From: an uncultured Paracoccaceae bacterium
GTDB taxonomy: Bacteria; Pseudomonadota; Alphaproteobacteria; Rhodobacterales; Rhodobacteraceae
DNA: 64,000 bases
Reading direction: 5' to 3'
Assembly: GCA_947498985.1 (NCBI GenBank)
Contig: CANMMF010000010.1
Location: 1-64,000, forward strand
Shown: positions 17,035 through 25,539 of the stretch, one piece after another
Position numbering within the stretch: position 1 is the first letter of the stretch
Layout: each line of letters opens with the position of its first letter
Translations under genes and position numbers: made by a program
Notes under the pieces: model-generated
What the model saw: the letters and a program-made list of their open reading frames with translations, nothing else
What the model was told of the DNA's origin: nothing
Database searches by the model: none

Positions 17035-18039
17035 ATGACCTTTCTTGCGAAGACCCTTGGTACCGTCGCGGCCCTTGCGCTGAGCGCAGGCGCGGCGCTT
17101 GCCGACCCGGCCCTGATCTACGATCTCGGCGGCAAGTTCGACAAAAGCTTCAACGAAGCGGCCTTCAATGGCGCAGAGCGCTACGCCTCGGAGACCGGCG
17201 GCTCTTACCGCGATATCGAGATCCAGTCCGAAGCCCAGCGCGAGCAGGCCCTGCGCCGCTTTGCCGAGGCCGGTTTCAACCCGATTGTGACCACCGGCTT
17301 CGCCATCGCGAGCATCCTAGGCGAAGTGGCCGTGGACTATCCCGACACCAAGTTTGTCAATGTCGACGGCTTCCTGCCGGAAGTGCCCGACAATGTGCTG
17401 CTGATCAATTTCCAGGAGCATCAGGGCTCCTATCTTGTGGGCATGATGGCCGCGATGGCGTCTGAATCGAACACTGTCGGCTTTATCGGCGGCATGGATA
17501 TCCCGCTGATCCGCCATTTCGGCTGCGGCTATGCGCAAGGTGCCAAGGCGGTGAATCCCGACATCACCGTGATCGCCAACATGACCGGCACCACGCCCAC
17601 CGCCTGGAACGACCCGGTGAAGGGCTCCGAGCTTGCCAAGGCGCAGGTCAGCCAGGGCGCGGACGTGATCTACGCGGCCGCAGGCGGTACCGGTGTGGGT
17701 GTGCTGCAGACCGCCGCTGACGAAAACATCCTCTCCATCGGCGTGGACAGCAACCAGAACCACCTGCACCCGGGCAAGGTCCTGACCTCGATGCTCAAGC
17801 GTGTTGACGTGGCCGTGTTCGAAGCGATGAGCGCAGGCGAAGAGCTCGAGACCGGCAAGTTCATGACGCTGGGTCTGGCCGAGGACGGCGTGGGCTACGC
17901 GATGGACGACAACAACGCCCCGCTGGTCTCCGACGAGATGAAGGCCGCGGTCGACGAGGCCCGTCAGAAGATCATCGACGGGGAGCTGAACGTGGTGAGC
18001 TACTACGAAAACGACAGCTGCCCGGCGATCAACTTCTGA
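17035..18039 (+). CDS. BMP-family (nucleoside-type) ABC transporter substrate-binding protein
   Basis: 334 residues with a cleavable signal peptide (about 1-23, ending 'GAALADPALIYDLGGKFDKSFNEAAF'). Family hallmarks are the 'GGKFDKSFNEAAFNGAERY' start of the mature protein, 'VGFIGGMDIPLIRHFGCGYAQGAK' and 'DVIYAAAGGTGVGVLQTA...IGVDSNQNHL'. It binds a nucleoside or similar ligand in the periplasm for an importer. Its cognate ATPase and two permeases are almost certainly the plus-strand genes at 22691-27128; the intervening 4.3 kb is an opposite-strand zinc operon. It is followed by a clear terminator, so it is transcribed on its own. Confidence 0.92.
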   Translation: MTFLAKTLGTVAALALSAGAALADPALIYDLGGKFDKSFNEAAFNGAERYASETGGSYRDIEIQSEAQREQALRRFAEAGFNPIVTTGFAIASILGEVAVDYPDTKFVNVDGFLPEVPDNVLLINFQEHQGSYLVGMMAAMASESNTVGFIGGMDIPLIRHFGCGYAQGAKAVNPDITVIANMTGTTPTAWNDPVKGSELAKAQVSQGADVIYAAAGGTGVGVLQTAADENILSIGVDSNQNHLHPGKVLTSMLKRVDVAVFEAMSAGEELETGKFMTLGLAEDGVGYAMDDNNAPLVSDEMKAAVDEARQKIIDGELNVVSYYENDSCPAINF

Positions 18040-18065
18040 TCGTCCGACAGGTTTGCGAAGGCAAG

Positions 18066-18093
18066 GGGCGGCGCCATCCGGGCCGCCCTTTTT
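18066..18093 (+). terminator. Rho-independent terminator after the BMP binding-protein gene
   Basis: Perfect 7-bp stem GGGCGGC (18066-18072) / GCCGCCC (18082-18088) with a 9-base loop, followed by TTTTT (18089-18093), 26 bases past the stop codon. Confidence 0.85.
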
Positions 18094-18126
18094 CCATTCC
18101 GGATGCTTGCAATCCGGATGAACCGG

Positions 18127-18654
18127 TCACGGGTCGCGGGTCGGGAACTCATACGGCTCGATATGTTCGGCGGATATCGCGTAGCCGATCTCGGCCAGCG
18201 CCGTTGCGTTGGCCGCGGTGCCGAACATGCCGGTCACATAGACCGGCTCGTAAAGGCCTTCGTACTCATAGGGTTCCGCCGTGGTGACCAGCACCAGCTG
18301 ATTGGCCGGTGGCGGCGGCACATGGATGCAGGCGCCGACAAACGGCGCCAGGATAAACGTGGTGATCCCGGTGGACTGGAAGTCGAGCGGCACGATGAAC
18401 CCCGGCAGCCGCACGATCTGGCCGTTATAGGCATCGGTGACCGAGCGCGCCTCCTCCTGCTCGAACCCGGTGGAAAGCTCGCCATGTTCGACCACGCCAA
18501 GCCCGCGGAGCCGTCTCAGAAGCAGGCCGCTGTCGCCCTCCGGGATCAGATCGTCCCAGGCCAGATCGACAAAATCCTTGGCGCGCGCCGCCATCGGCGA
18601 CAGCGCAAGCGGGGCGGCGGCAAGAAGCGTCAGGACATGTCGGCGATCTGGCAT
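18127..18654 (-). CDS. DUF3299 secreted protein of the zinc operon
   Basis: 175 residues with an N-terminal export signal ('RRHVLTLLAAAPLALSPMAARA'). The family core is plain: 'DLAWDDLIPEGD', 'GQIVRLPGFIVPLDF', 'FILAPFVGACIHVPPPPANQLV' and 'PVYVTGMF'. DUF3299 members occur in ZrgA-type zinc uptake operons, and here it is the last gene of one. The ATG at 18654 is preferred over one five codons upstream because AGGAGACCAAG directly precedes it. Likely periplasmic; conserved Cys and His in 'GACIHVPPPP' could bind metal (inference). Confidence 0.85.
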   Translation of the reverse strand: MPDRRHVLTLLAAAPLALSPMAARAKDFVDLAWDDLIPEGDSGLLLRRLRGLGVVEHGELSTGFEQEEARSVTDAYNGQIVRLPGFIVPLDFQSTGITTFILAPFVGACIHVPPPPANQLVLVTTAEPYEYEGLYEPVYVTGMFGTAANATALAEIGYAISAEHIEPYEFPTRDP

Positions 18655-18681
18655 CTTGGTCTCCTGCATCGGGCGCGCGGC

Positions 18682-19725
18682 TCAGTTCGACTGACCGGCG
18701 CGTCCAAGGTAATGGCTCACGGCAAAGATGTCCTCGATGGTCGCGGGCGCCTGTGCGGCGGCGGCCCGCTTGACCGCCGCGGCCATGCTCCAGTCGCTGC
18801 GATAGCCGAACTGCCGGGCGACGGCCCCGGCCAGCTCCGGCGATTGCGCCAGCAGCTTGCGAACCCCGCTTCGGATCTCCCGCCGGGTCTGGCCGGGGCC
18901 GTTCTGTTTCTGCAGCGCCAGCGCCTCGACGATCTTTTCGCGCGGGCCCACCGGCAGTGCGCCGGGGACCAGGTGACGGTCGAGGATATAGGCAACCGCA
19001 CTGGCCCCGCCCAACTCGATCAGCGCGGTGGCATAGGCGCCAAGATAGGCCACATCCCTGCGCGCCGCAGCATCGAGCCCGTCGGCCAGGGTCTGTCCCA
19101 GCGCCTTGTCGCCGGAGAGGCCGGCCAGCAGGATGCGAATGGGCCGCAGATCGGTCTCCCCGGTTTCCAGCCGCTCGTGGAGCCCGGAGACCTTCGGGAT
19201 GTCCAGCCGCCGCAGCACGCCATAATCCGCGCGGTCAAGCTCCATCAGCGCCAGACGGCGGATATCGGGGTTGGGGTCGTTCACATGGTCGGCAAAGAGC
19301 TGGAACCGGCCTTTGCCGCCGCCCGCGCTCAGGGGCCCCTGCCGCGCGACAACGGTGGTGATCAGCGCACGGTACCGGTCGTCGAGCACCGCAAGCTTCA
19401 TCCACGGCCCGTAAGCGCCATCCCGGGCCATGAGCACGGTGTCGGCGGCATTCCGTTGCAGCCGCGCGCGCGTCTCGGCATCGACGGGGATCGGGATCTC
19501 CACGGAGCCGATCGACCCGATGAGGGCCGCGACGGGCGCGTAGCGTCCGGGGGAAGCGGGGTCCGGTCGGGCGAGGACCACGTGGTCGCTGGCCAGAATC
19601 ACATCGACCACGGTCGGATCGGGGGTATAACCGTGAAAGGCGCAGGCCGTGGCCGTCTGGGCCGCGCCGACGGCGATCGCTGCGGCGACCACAAAACTCC
19701 GAGCTCTCTGTTTGCCGCGTGCCAT
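18682..19725 (-). CDS. Secreted protein of unknown function in the zinc operon
   Basis: 347 residues with a signal peptide (about 1-28, ending 'TATACAFHG'). The mature protein starts with a Cys-Ala-Phe-His segment and then has a beta-rich region (about 40-150), followed by a helical C-terminal half with HEAT-like character ('NDPNPDIRRLALMELDRADYGVLRRL', 'IRILLAGLSGDKALGQTLADGL'). No family is recognised. It sits between the permease gene (6 bp away) and the DUF3299 gene, so it is very probably a component of the same zinc system; in other ZrgA operons this slot also holds an exported protein (from memory). Confidence 0.8.
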   Translation of the reverse strand: MARGKQRARSFVVAAAIAVGAAQTATACAFHGYTPDPTVVDVILASDHVVLARPDPASPGRYAPVAALIGSIGSVEIPIPVDAETRARLQRNAADTVLMARDGAYGPWMKLAVLDDRYRALITTVVARQGPLSAGGGKGRFQLFADHVNDPNPDIRRLALMELDRADYGVLRRLDIPKVSGLHERLETGETDLRPIRILLAGLSGDKALGQTLADGLDAAARRDVAYLGAYATALIELGGASAVAYILDRHLVPGALPVGPREKIVEALALQKQNGPGQTRREIRSGVRKLLAQSPELAGAVARQFGYRSDWSMAAAVKRAAAAQAPATIEDIFAVSHYLGRAGQSN

Positions 19726-19731
19726 CGTTCC

Positions 19732-20982
19732 TCAGATCCTGACCTGCATCCCGTCCGTCAGGGACATCCTGTAGGCGCGCAGCGCCGGAACCAGGCTGAC
19801 AACGGTGCCTGCGGCCACCACGCTTGCCAGCACCGCCAGTTCCCGTCCGCTCGGCGCGCCGATTTGCAGATATAGCCCAAAGGCCGTGTCGATATAAGAG
19901 CGCGCAAAGAACAATCCCGTGTAGAGCAATCCGACGCCGACAATCACCGCAACAAGGCTCATCAGCGCGGCCTCCGTCATCAGCAGGAGCAGGATCGTCC
20001 AGGGCCGCGCGCCCACCGCGCGCAGGATCGCCATTTCGCGGCGGCGTTCGTTGAGGCCCGAAAAGATCATCGCCGCCATGCCCAGAAGCGCCGTGACCAC
20101 CACCATCGCCGAGACGCCGACCAGCGCGCTTTCGGCCACGCCGATGATGTCCCACAGCTCTCCCAAAGCGACCCCGGGCAGGATCGCGAGCAGCGGCTCT
20201 TCGGGATACTCGTTGACCCAGCGCTGCAACCCGAAGATCTGCAATTTCGAGCTCACGCCGACCAGCGCCGCCGTGACCGCCCCGGGCGTCAGATCCATCG
20301 CGCGCACTTCTTCGGCGCTGACGGTGTCGCGCGACCGACCGCCGCCGCTCCAGTCCACATGGATCGCCTCGATCGCCTCGAGGCTGACAAAGACGGTGCG
20401 GTCGACGGGCGTGCCGGTCTTGTCGAGAATGCCCGTGACGCGAAACGGCTTGTCGTCATGTTCGGTGAAGGACGCGACACCATGCGCCACCACGATCTCC
20501 TGACCCAGCGCATAGCCCAGCTGTGCGGCCACATCCGCGCCCAGAACGGCGTCGAACAGATCGTCGAACCGAGCCCCCTCGGCATAGCTCAGCGCCCGTC
20601 CGCCGCGAAACCTGTAGCGCTCGAAAAACGCAGGCGTCGTGCCGAGCACGCGAAAGCCGCGATGGCTGTCTCCCAGCGACATCGGCACGATCCAGGCCAC
20701 CTCCTCGCGCGCCGCGATGTCCTGATAGCTCTCCCAGGTCACATTGTTGGTGGCGTTGCCGACGCGGAAGACCGAGTAAAGCAGCAGCTGCACACCGCCA
20801 GAGCGCGCGCCCACGATCAGGTCGGTCCCGGATATCGTGTCGGCAAAGCTGGCCTTGGCCCCGGTGCGCAGCTTTTCCACCCCCAGAAAGAGCGCCACCG
20901 ACAGCGCGATGGCAAACACCGTGAGTGCGACGGTCAGGCGCCGGCTCCAGAGCGATTGGCCTGCCAGCCGGATCAGGATCAT
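19732..20982 (-). CDS. FtsX/MacB-like ABC transporter permease of the zinc operon
   Basis: 416 residues with the type VII ABC layout: one N-terminal membrane helix (about 15-38, 'LTVALTVFAIALSVALFLG'), a large periplasmic domain (about 40-270), then three membrane helices in the C-terminal FtsX domain (about 285-310, 330-360 and 385-405) with the conserved 'RRREMAILRAVGARPWTILLL'. It overlaps its ATPase gene by 4 bp. Such permeases do not import solutes through a channel but drive periplasmic work (mechanotransmission), so here the system may move or load zinc-binding components (inference). Confidence 0.9.
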   Translation of the reverse strand: MILIRLAGQSLWSRRLTVALTVFAIALSVALFLGVEKLRTGAKASFADTISGTDLIVGARSGGVQLLLYSVFRVGNATNNVTWESYQDIAAREEVAWIVPMSLGDSHRGFRVLGTTPAFFERYRFRGGRALSYAEGARFDDLFDAVLGADVAAQLGYALGQEIVVAHGVASFTEHDDKPFRVTGILDKTGTPVDRTVFVSLEAIEAIHVDWSGGGRSRDTVSAEEVRAMDLTPGAVTAALVGVSSKLQIFGLQRWVNEYPEEPLLAILPGVALGELWDIIGVAESALVGVSAMVVVTALLGMAAMIFSGLNERRREMAILRAVGARPWTILLLLMTEAALMSLVAVIVGVGLLYTGLFFARSYIDTAFGLYLQIGAPSGRELAVLASVVAAGTVVSLVPALRAYRMSLTDGMQVRI

Positions 20983-21689
20983 GCCGCCGCGCGCCCCGTC
21001 ACCGCAATCTCGGAGATGTCGCGCACCCGGTCGAAGCGGTCGGCCAGCCGCGCGTCATGGCTGACCAGCACCAGCGTCGCCCCCGCAGCGTCGACCTGGC
21101 TCATCAGAAGCTCGATAAACGCGCCCTGCGTGGCCGCATCGAGCGCCGAGGTCGGCTCATCCGCGATCACCAGTCTCGGACCGCCGATCAGCGCACGCGC
21201 CGCGGCAACGCGCTGTTGCTGCCCGATGCTGAGTTCGGAGGCGCGGGCGCGCAGCACCAGATCCGGGTCAAGCCCGAGCGCGCCGGTGAGCCGCAAGGCC
21301 TCCGCGTGCGGATCGCCCACAGATGTGCGCCGCTCAGGTGCAAAGGCCAGCGGCAAAAGGATATTTTCCAGCGGCGAGGCATAGGGCAGCAGGTTGAACA
21401 TCTGAAAGATCACACCGATGCGGTTGGCCCGGAACCGGTCGCGCGCCGGGCCGCGCAGCCGCGCCAGATCGACGCCATCCACCGCAACCTGCCCCGCCCG
21501 CGGTGCGGCGATGCCGCAGATCAGGCTCAGCAGGGTCGATTTGCCGGAACCGCTTTCACCCAGAAGAAACAGCTTCTCCCCCGCCGCCACCGAGAACTCT
21601 GGCACGGTCAGCGAAAACCCGGTGCGCCCCGGCCAGGTGAAGGAAAGATCCCGCAGCCGGATCGCATCTCTGTCGGTTCTGGTCGGCAA
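20979..21689 (-). CDS. LolD/MacB-like ABC transporter ATPase of the zinc operon
   Basis: 236-residue ATPase. Walker A is 'LGESGSGKSTLL', the Q loop lies in 'NRIGVIFQMFNLLPYASPLENILLPL', the signature reads 'LSIGQQQRVAAARAL', Walker B is 'LVIADEPTSALD', and the H loop 'LVLVSHDARLA'. The signature has I in place of the usual G at its third position (LSIGQ, against LSGGQ). It pairs with the FtsX-like permease (4-bp overlap) and lies 2 bases downstream of zrgA, so the three are co-transcribed. Confidence 0.92.
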   Translation of the reverse strand: MPTRTDRDAIRLRDLSFTWPGRTGFSLTVPEFSVAAGEKLFLLGESGSGKSTLLSLICGIAAPRAGQVAVDGVDLARLRGPARDRFRANRIGVIFQMFNLLPYASPLENILLPLAFAPERRTSVGDPHAEALRLTGALGLDPDLVLRARASELSIGQQQRVAAARALIGGPRLVIADEPTSALDAATQGAFIELLMSQVDAAGATLVLVSHDARLADRFDRVRDISEIAVTGRAAA

Positions 21690-21691
21690 GC

Positions 21692-22396
21692 CTACATTGC
21701 TCTCGTCAGGTCCAGGATCGGTGCTTGCGGTGTGGCCTCCATCGAGGTGGCACCTGCGTCGGTCACCAGTTGAACCTCCAGTTCTTCCGCATTTTCGAAG
21801 GCGCTGAAATAGGACAATTCGATGCTGGTGGCCGCGCCGATATCGCTGCAGGTCAGCAGGTACTCGGCGTGAAATTCCGAATGCGCCTGCGCGCCGTCGT
21901 GGTCGTCGTGGTCTTCATGCGCTTCGTGGTCTTTGTCATGCGCATGCTCGTCTGCGTGCTCTTCATGCGCTTCATCATGCGCGTGATCGTCGCCGTGTTC
22001 TTCGTGCTCTTCGTCATGCGCGTGCTCTTCGTCATGCGCGTGCTCTTCGTCATGCGCGTGACCGTCATGCCCCTCATCGCCATGCAACGCCACCTCGACC
22101 TGCGAAACCTCGCAGCCTGCGGCCTCTGGCAAGACAAACAGCGCCATCGGATCGGACAGTCTTGCCATGGCCGCCTCGACCGCAGCCTTGTCCGCCTCCG
22201 ACTGCGCCACGTATTCGAACCCGACGATGTCGAAGCCGGGCACTTCGAGCTCGATGGCGATCTGGTCGCCGTCCAACGCGATGTTGAGCGCCCCGTGCCC
22301 ATGTTCATGCGCCCCGAGCGAGCGGGTTTCGTCGGCAGCAACCGGCAGAGCGACGGCCAGAGCGGAAGATAGGAAAAGGGCGGATGTCAGGCGCAC
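21692..22396 (-). CDS. zrgA: ZrgA-family zinc uptake protein (DUF2796), His-rich
   Basis: 234 residues with a signal peptide (about 1-21). The N-terminal part 'LGAHEHGHGALNIALDGDQIAIELEVPGFDIVGFE' is the DUF2796 hallmark. The centre (about 108-170) is a long His/Asp/Glu-rich stretch, built partly of AHDEEH repeats and likely to bind several zinc ions in the periplasm. The C-terminus has one more conserved segment with Cys ('LLTCSDI'). It is the first gene of a five-gene minus-strand operon with ATPase, FtsX-like permease, secreted unknown and DUF3299, parallel to the zrg zinc uptake operon described in Vibrio cholerae. A Zur-like palindrome lies about 50 bp upstream. Confidence 0.9.
   Translation of the reverse strand: MRLTSALFLSSALAVALPVAADETRSLGAHEHGHGALNIALDGDQIAIELEVPGFDIVGFEYVAQSEADKAAVEAAMARLSDPMALFVLPEAAGCEVSQVEVALHGDEGHDGHAHDEEHAHDEEHAHDEEHEEHGDDHAHDEAHEEHADEHAHDKDHEAHEDHDDHDGAQAHSEFHAEYLLTCSDIGAATSIELSYFSAFENAEELEVQLVTDAGATSMEATPQAPILDLTRAM
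22011..22062. repeat. 18-bp tandem repeat inside zrgA
   Basis: The unit CATGCGCGTGCTCTTCGT is repeated head to tail nearly three times, encoding the AHDEEH hexapeptide in zrgA on the minus strand. The 18-bp period keeps the reading frame, so slippage would change the number of metal-binding hexapeptides without breaking the gene. Confidence 0.75.
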
Positions 22397-22446
22397 AGCA
22401 AGTCTCCTTGGCAGAATCGAACGGGGGTGATCGGTCTCCAGGGTAC

Positions 22447-22466
22447 TGTTATATTATCACATAACA
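22447..22466. promoter_or_regulatory. Zur-like operator palindrome upstream of zrgA
   Basis: TGTTATATTATCACATAACA: the arms TGTTAT and ATAACA are perfect complements and 8 of 10 base pairs match across the dyad, in a locally AT-rich patch of an otherwise GC-rich region. Shape and sequence fit Zur (Fur-family) boxes of the TGTTATAnnnnTATAACA kind. It lies 51 bp upstream of the zrgA start. Predicted effect: zinc-dependent repression of the zrg operon. The divergent ABC ATPase gene starts 225 bp away and may or may not be affected. Confidence 0.7.
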
Positions 22467-22690
22467 TTGAACAACCGCCGATAAATCTCACGGCCCGACC
22501 GGTCCAAAGATCGCGTGTCTGCAAGACCAGCGCGCACGCCAACCGCACCAAAATCAACCCCGGATCAGCCATCCAAGCGCCGCAGAACCCGGCCGCGGTG
22601 CCTGTCACCGGCCCTCCGCCCGCGGTTCCCCCTGTTCAACCGGGTCAAGCTCTGCAAATACTGGCCGTGCAGGGACAAGGGTGGCACAAG

Positions 22691-24292
22691 ATGACCGAAC
22701 CGGCCATTGAACTCAAAGGGATATCCAAGGCCTTCGGGCCGGTGCAGGCCAACAAGGATATCTCGATCCGCGTCGAACGCGGCACGATTCACGGCATCAT
22801 CGGCGAAAACGGCGCGGGCAAATCCACGCTGATGTCGATCCTCTACGGCTTTTACAAGGCCGATAGCGGCGAGATCTTCATCGGCGGCAACCGCACCGAG
22901 ATCCCCGACAGCCAGGCCGCCATCGAGGCCGGCATCGGCATGGTCTTCCAGCATTTCAAGCTGGTGCAGAATTTCACCGTGCTGGAAAACGTCATCCTGG
23001 GCGCCGAGGATGGCGGCATGCTGCGCCCCTCTCTGGCCCGCGCGCGCGGCGTGCTGAAATCGCTGGCCGAGGAATACGAGCTCAATGTCGACCCCGACGC
23101 CTTGATCGAGGACCTCTCGGTGGGTCACCAGCAACGGGTGGAAATCCTCAAGGCGCTTTACCGTGAGGCCGATATCCTGATCCTCGACGAGCCCACCGGC
23201 GTGCTGACCCCTGCCGAGGCCGACCACCTGTTCCGGATCCTCGACAACCTCAAATCCGAAGGCAAGACGATCATCCTGATCACCCACAAGCTGCGGGAAA
23301 TCATGGAGATCACCGACACCGTCAGCGTCATGCGGCGCGGTCAGATGACCGCCACCGTCAAGACCGCCGAGACCTCGCCCGAAGAGCTGGCCGAGCTGAT
23401 GGTCGGCCGCAAGGTCTTGTTGCGCGTGGATAAGAAACCCGCGCAACCGGGCCCGCCGGTGCTGGAGATCGAGGATCTCAAACTGACCGACGACGCCGGT
23501 GTGCAGCGGCTCAAGGGCATCTCGCTCACCGTGCGCGCGGGCGAGATCGTGGGCATCGCGGGGGTGTCGGGCAACGGGCAGTCCGAATTGCTCGAGGTGC
23601 TGGGCGGCTATGCGGAGGCCACCGGCACGATCCGCGTCAACGGCGCGCCGATCGATGTCTCCGGCGCGCAATCCGACGGCCAGTCGCGCCGCGCGCGCGG
23701 CATCGCCCATGTGCCCGAAGACCGCCAGCATGAAGGGCTGATCATGCAATACACGGCGTGGGAAAACACGGTTTTTGGCTATCATCACGACCCGGCCTGG
23801 CAGAACGGTCTTTTCATGGACAACGCCGCGATCAAGGCGGAAGCCGCCGAAAAGATGCAGCGTTTCGACGTGCGCCCGCCCAACCCCAACCTCGCCGCGC
23901 GCAACTTTTCGGGCGGCAACCAGCAAAAGATCGTGCTGGCCCGCGAGATCGAGCGCAACCCGGATGTTCTGCTGATCGGCCAGCCGACACGGGGCGTCGA
24001 TATCGGCGCCATCGAGTTCATCCATCAGCAGATTGTCGCCCTGCGCGACACCGGCAAGGCGATCCTTCTGGTCTCGGTGGAGCTGGACGAGATCCTGTCG
24101 CTGTCCGACCGCATCGCGGTGATGTTCGACGGCCAGATCATGGGCGAACGCCTGCCCTCCGAGACCGACCAGACCGAACTGGGTCTGCTGATGGCCGGGG
24201 TGACCGAACGCCCCGACAAGCCGCTGATCGAGGCGGTGGACAGCCAGATGCACGCCAGGCAAGCCCGCGAGGCCGCCCAACATGACCGCTGA
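22691..24292 (+). CDS. Nucleoside-type ABC transporter ATPase (two ATP-binding cassettes)
   Basis: 533-residue protein with tandem ABC domains, as in sugar/nucleoside importers (RbsA/YufO type). Cassette 1: Walker A '[12 protein letters not shown]', '[15 protein letters not shown]', Walker B '[11 protein letters not shown]', 'THKLREI'. Cassette 2: Gly-rich loop '[14 protein letters not shown]', which lacks the canonical GKS/T Lys, signature '[15 protein letters not shown]', Walker B '[14 protein letters not shown]'. In this family the second cassette is known to be degenerate. The ATG at 22691 is chosen because the cassette begins there ('[22 protein letters not shown]'); the longer upstream frame has no protein character. 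It works with permeases at 24442 and 26163 and the BMP protein at 17035. Confidence 0.93.
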   Translation: MTEPAIELKGISKAFGPVQANKDISIRVERGTIHGIIGENGAGKSTLMSILYGFYKADSGEIFIGGNRTEIPDSQAAIEAGIGMVFQHFKLVQNFTVLENVILGAEDGGMLRPSLARARGVLKSLAEEYELNVDPDALIEDLSVGHQQRVEILKALYREADILILDEPTGVLTPAEADHLFRILDNLKSEGKTIILITHKLREIMEITDTVSVMRRGQMTATVKTAETSPEELAELMVGRKVLLRVDKKPAQPGPPVLEIEDLKLTDDAGVQRLKGISLTVRAGEIVGIAGVSGNGQSELLEVLGGYAEATGTIRVNGAPIDVSGAQSDGQSRRARGIAHVPEDRQHEGLIMQYTAWENTVFGYHHDPAWQNGLFMDNAAIKAEAAEKMQRFDVRPPNPNLAARNFSGGNQQKIVLAREIERNPDVLLIGQPTRGVDIGAIEFIHQQIVALRDTGKAILLVSVELDEILSLSDRIAVMFDGQIMGERLPSETDQTELGLLMAGVTERPDKPLIEAVDSQMHARQAREAAQHDR

Positions 24293-24449
24293 CATGTCGC
24301 ACCACCAGGGCGCGCGCCCGCTTGCCAACCCCCGCGCCGCCGCCAATCCGGCGCCGCGTCCCGGCTTCAACCTGCCCTTTAAACTTCCGCCGGGGGCGCC
24401 GACACACGCCCCGCGCGCGACACCGAAAAGGGAGCGATACCATGGATAA
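24282..24449 (+). CDS. Possible small ORF bridging ATPase and permease genes
   Basis: A 55-codon frame starts inside the end of the ATPase gene (ATG at 24282, 11-bp overlap) and stops 8 bases inside the permease gene. It would encode a Pro/Ala/Arg-rich peptide with no recognised domain. Its placement suits a translational-coupling leader that delivers ribosomes to the permease start. It may equally be chance, since the 150-bp gap has no other explanation. Low confidence. Confidence 0.25.
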   Translation: MTADMSHHQGARPLANPRAAANPAPRPGFNLPFKLPPGAPTHAPRATPKRERYHG

Positions 24450-25539
24450 GATGCCCGCCTGGGCCGATGCGGTCCTTGTGCCCCTGTTTTCGATTGTCCT
24501 CGCCGCGATCCTATCGGCGCTGGTGATCCTGGCCATCGGAGAAAGCCCGGTGGAGGCCTTCAAGCTGATGGTCGAAGGGGCGCTCATGCGCTCGGCGGGC
24601 TGGGGTTACACGCTTTACTACGCCACCAACTTCATCTTCACCGGGCTCTGCGTCTCGGTCGCCTTTCACGCCCGCATGTTCAACATCGGCGGCGAAGGCC
24701 AGGCGATGATCGGCGGGCTGGGTGTGGCGCTGGCCTGTCTCTACATCCCCTGGCCGCACTGGACCGTGGCGCTGATGGGCGCGACCGTCGCCGGGGCCGC
24801 CTTCGGCGCCGCCTGGGCCTTTATCCCGGCCTATCTGCAGGCCAAGCGCGGCAGCCATATCGTGATCACCACGATCATGTTCAACTTCATCGCCGCCGCC
24901 GTGCTGAACTATGTGCTGGTCAATATCCTGCGCCCGCCCGGCGCGCAGGATCCGGCCACCGGCCCGTTCCCCGACGCCACCCACCTGCCGACCTTCCAGC
25001 AGATGTTCTCGACCGCCGAGACCGCGATGTTTCGTGGCGCGCCCGCCAATGTGACCTTCTTTCTGGCGGTCATCGCCTGTGTCGCGGTCTGGCTGCTGAT
25101 CTGGCGCACCCGGCTCGGATACGAGATCCGCGCCTTCGGGCATTCCGAGACCGCCGCGCGTTATGCCGGCATCTCGCCGGTGCGGATCACAGTGATCGCG
25201 ATGCTGATCTCGGGCGGGCTTGCGGGCCTGATGGCGCTCAATACCACGATGGGCGAGGCCGAGCGTCTGGTGATGAACGCCACCGAAGGCGCGGGCTTCA
25301 TCGGCATCGCGGTGGCGCTGATGGGCCGCAGCCATCCGCTGGGCGTGTTCCTGGCCGCGCTGCTCTTCGGGTTTCTCTATCAGGGCGGGGCGGAGCTTGC
25401 GCTCTGGACCAATATCCCGCGTGAGCTGATCACGGTGATCCAGGCGCTGGTGATCCTCTTTACCGGCGCGCTCGACAACATGGTGCGCATGCCGCTCGAA
25501 AAGCTCTTTCTCGCCATGCGCCGGGGAAATGCCACATGA
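24442..25539 (+). CDS. Nucleoside-type ABC transporter permease 1
   Basis: 365 residues with about nine or ten membrane segments of the BPD_transp_2 (RbsC/YufP) family. Clear motifs are 'AFHARMFNIGGEGQAMIGGLGVALACLYIP' and, near the cytosolic loop, 'RAFGHSETAARYAGISPVRITVIAMLISGGLAGLMA'. The ATG at 24442 follows AAAGGGAGCGATACC; the longer frame upstream is rejected because it is Arg/Pro-rich without membrane character. Its stop overlaps the LysE-family gene by 4 bp, which separates it from the partner permease at 26163. Confidence 0.92.
   Translation: MDKMPAWADAVLVPLFSIVLAAILSALVILAIGESPVEAFKLMVEGALMRSAGWGYTLYYATNFIFTGLCVSVAFHARMFNIGGEGQAMIGGLGVALACLYIPWPHWTVALMGATVAGAAFGAAWAFIPAYLQAKRGSHIVITTIMFNFIAAAVLNYVLVNILRPPGAQDPATGPFPDATHLPTFQQMFSTAETAMFRGAPANVTFFLAVIACVAVWLLIWRTRLGYEIRAFGHSETAARYAGISPVRITVIAMLISGGLAGLMALNTTMGEAERLVMNATEGAGFIGIAVALMGRSHPLGVFLAALLFGFLYQGGAELALWTNIPRELITVIQALVILFTGALDNMVRMPLEKLFLAMRRGNAT

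Noticed and set aside
24322-24441. N-terminal extension of ABC permease 1
   Set aside because: The extra 40 residues are Arg/Pro-rich with no membrane character, and the ATG at 24442 has a good ribosome binding site.
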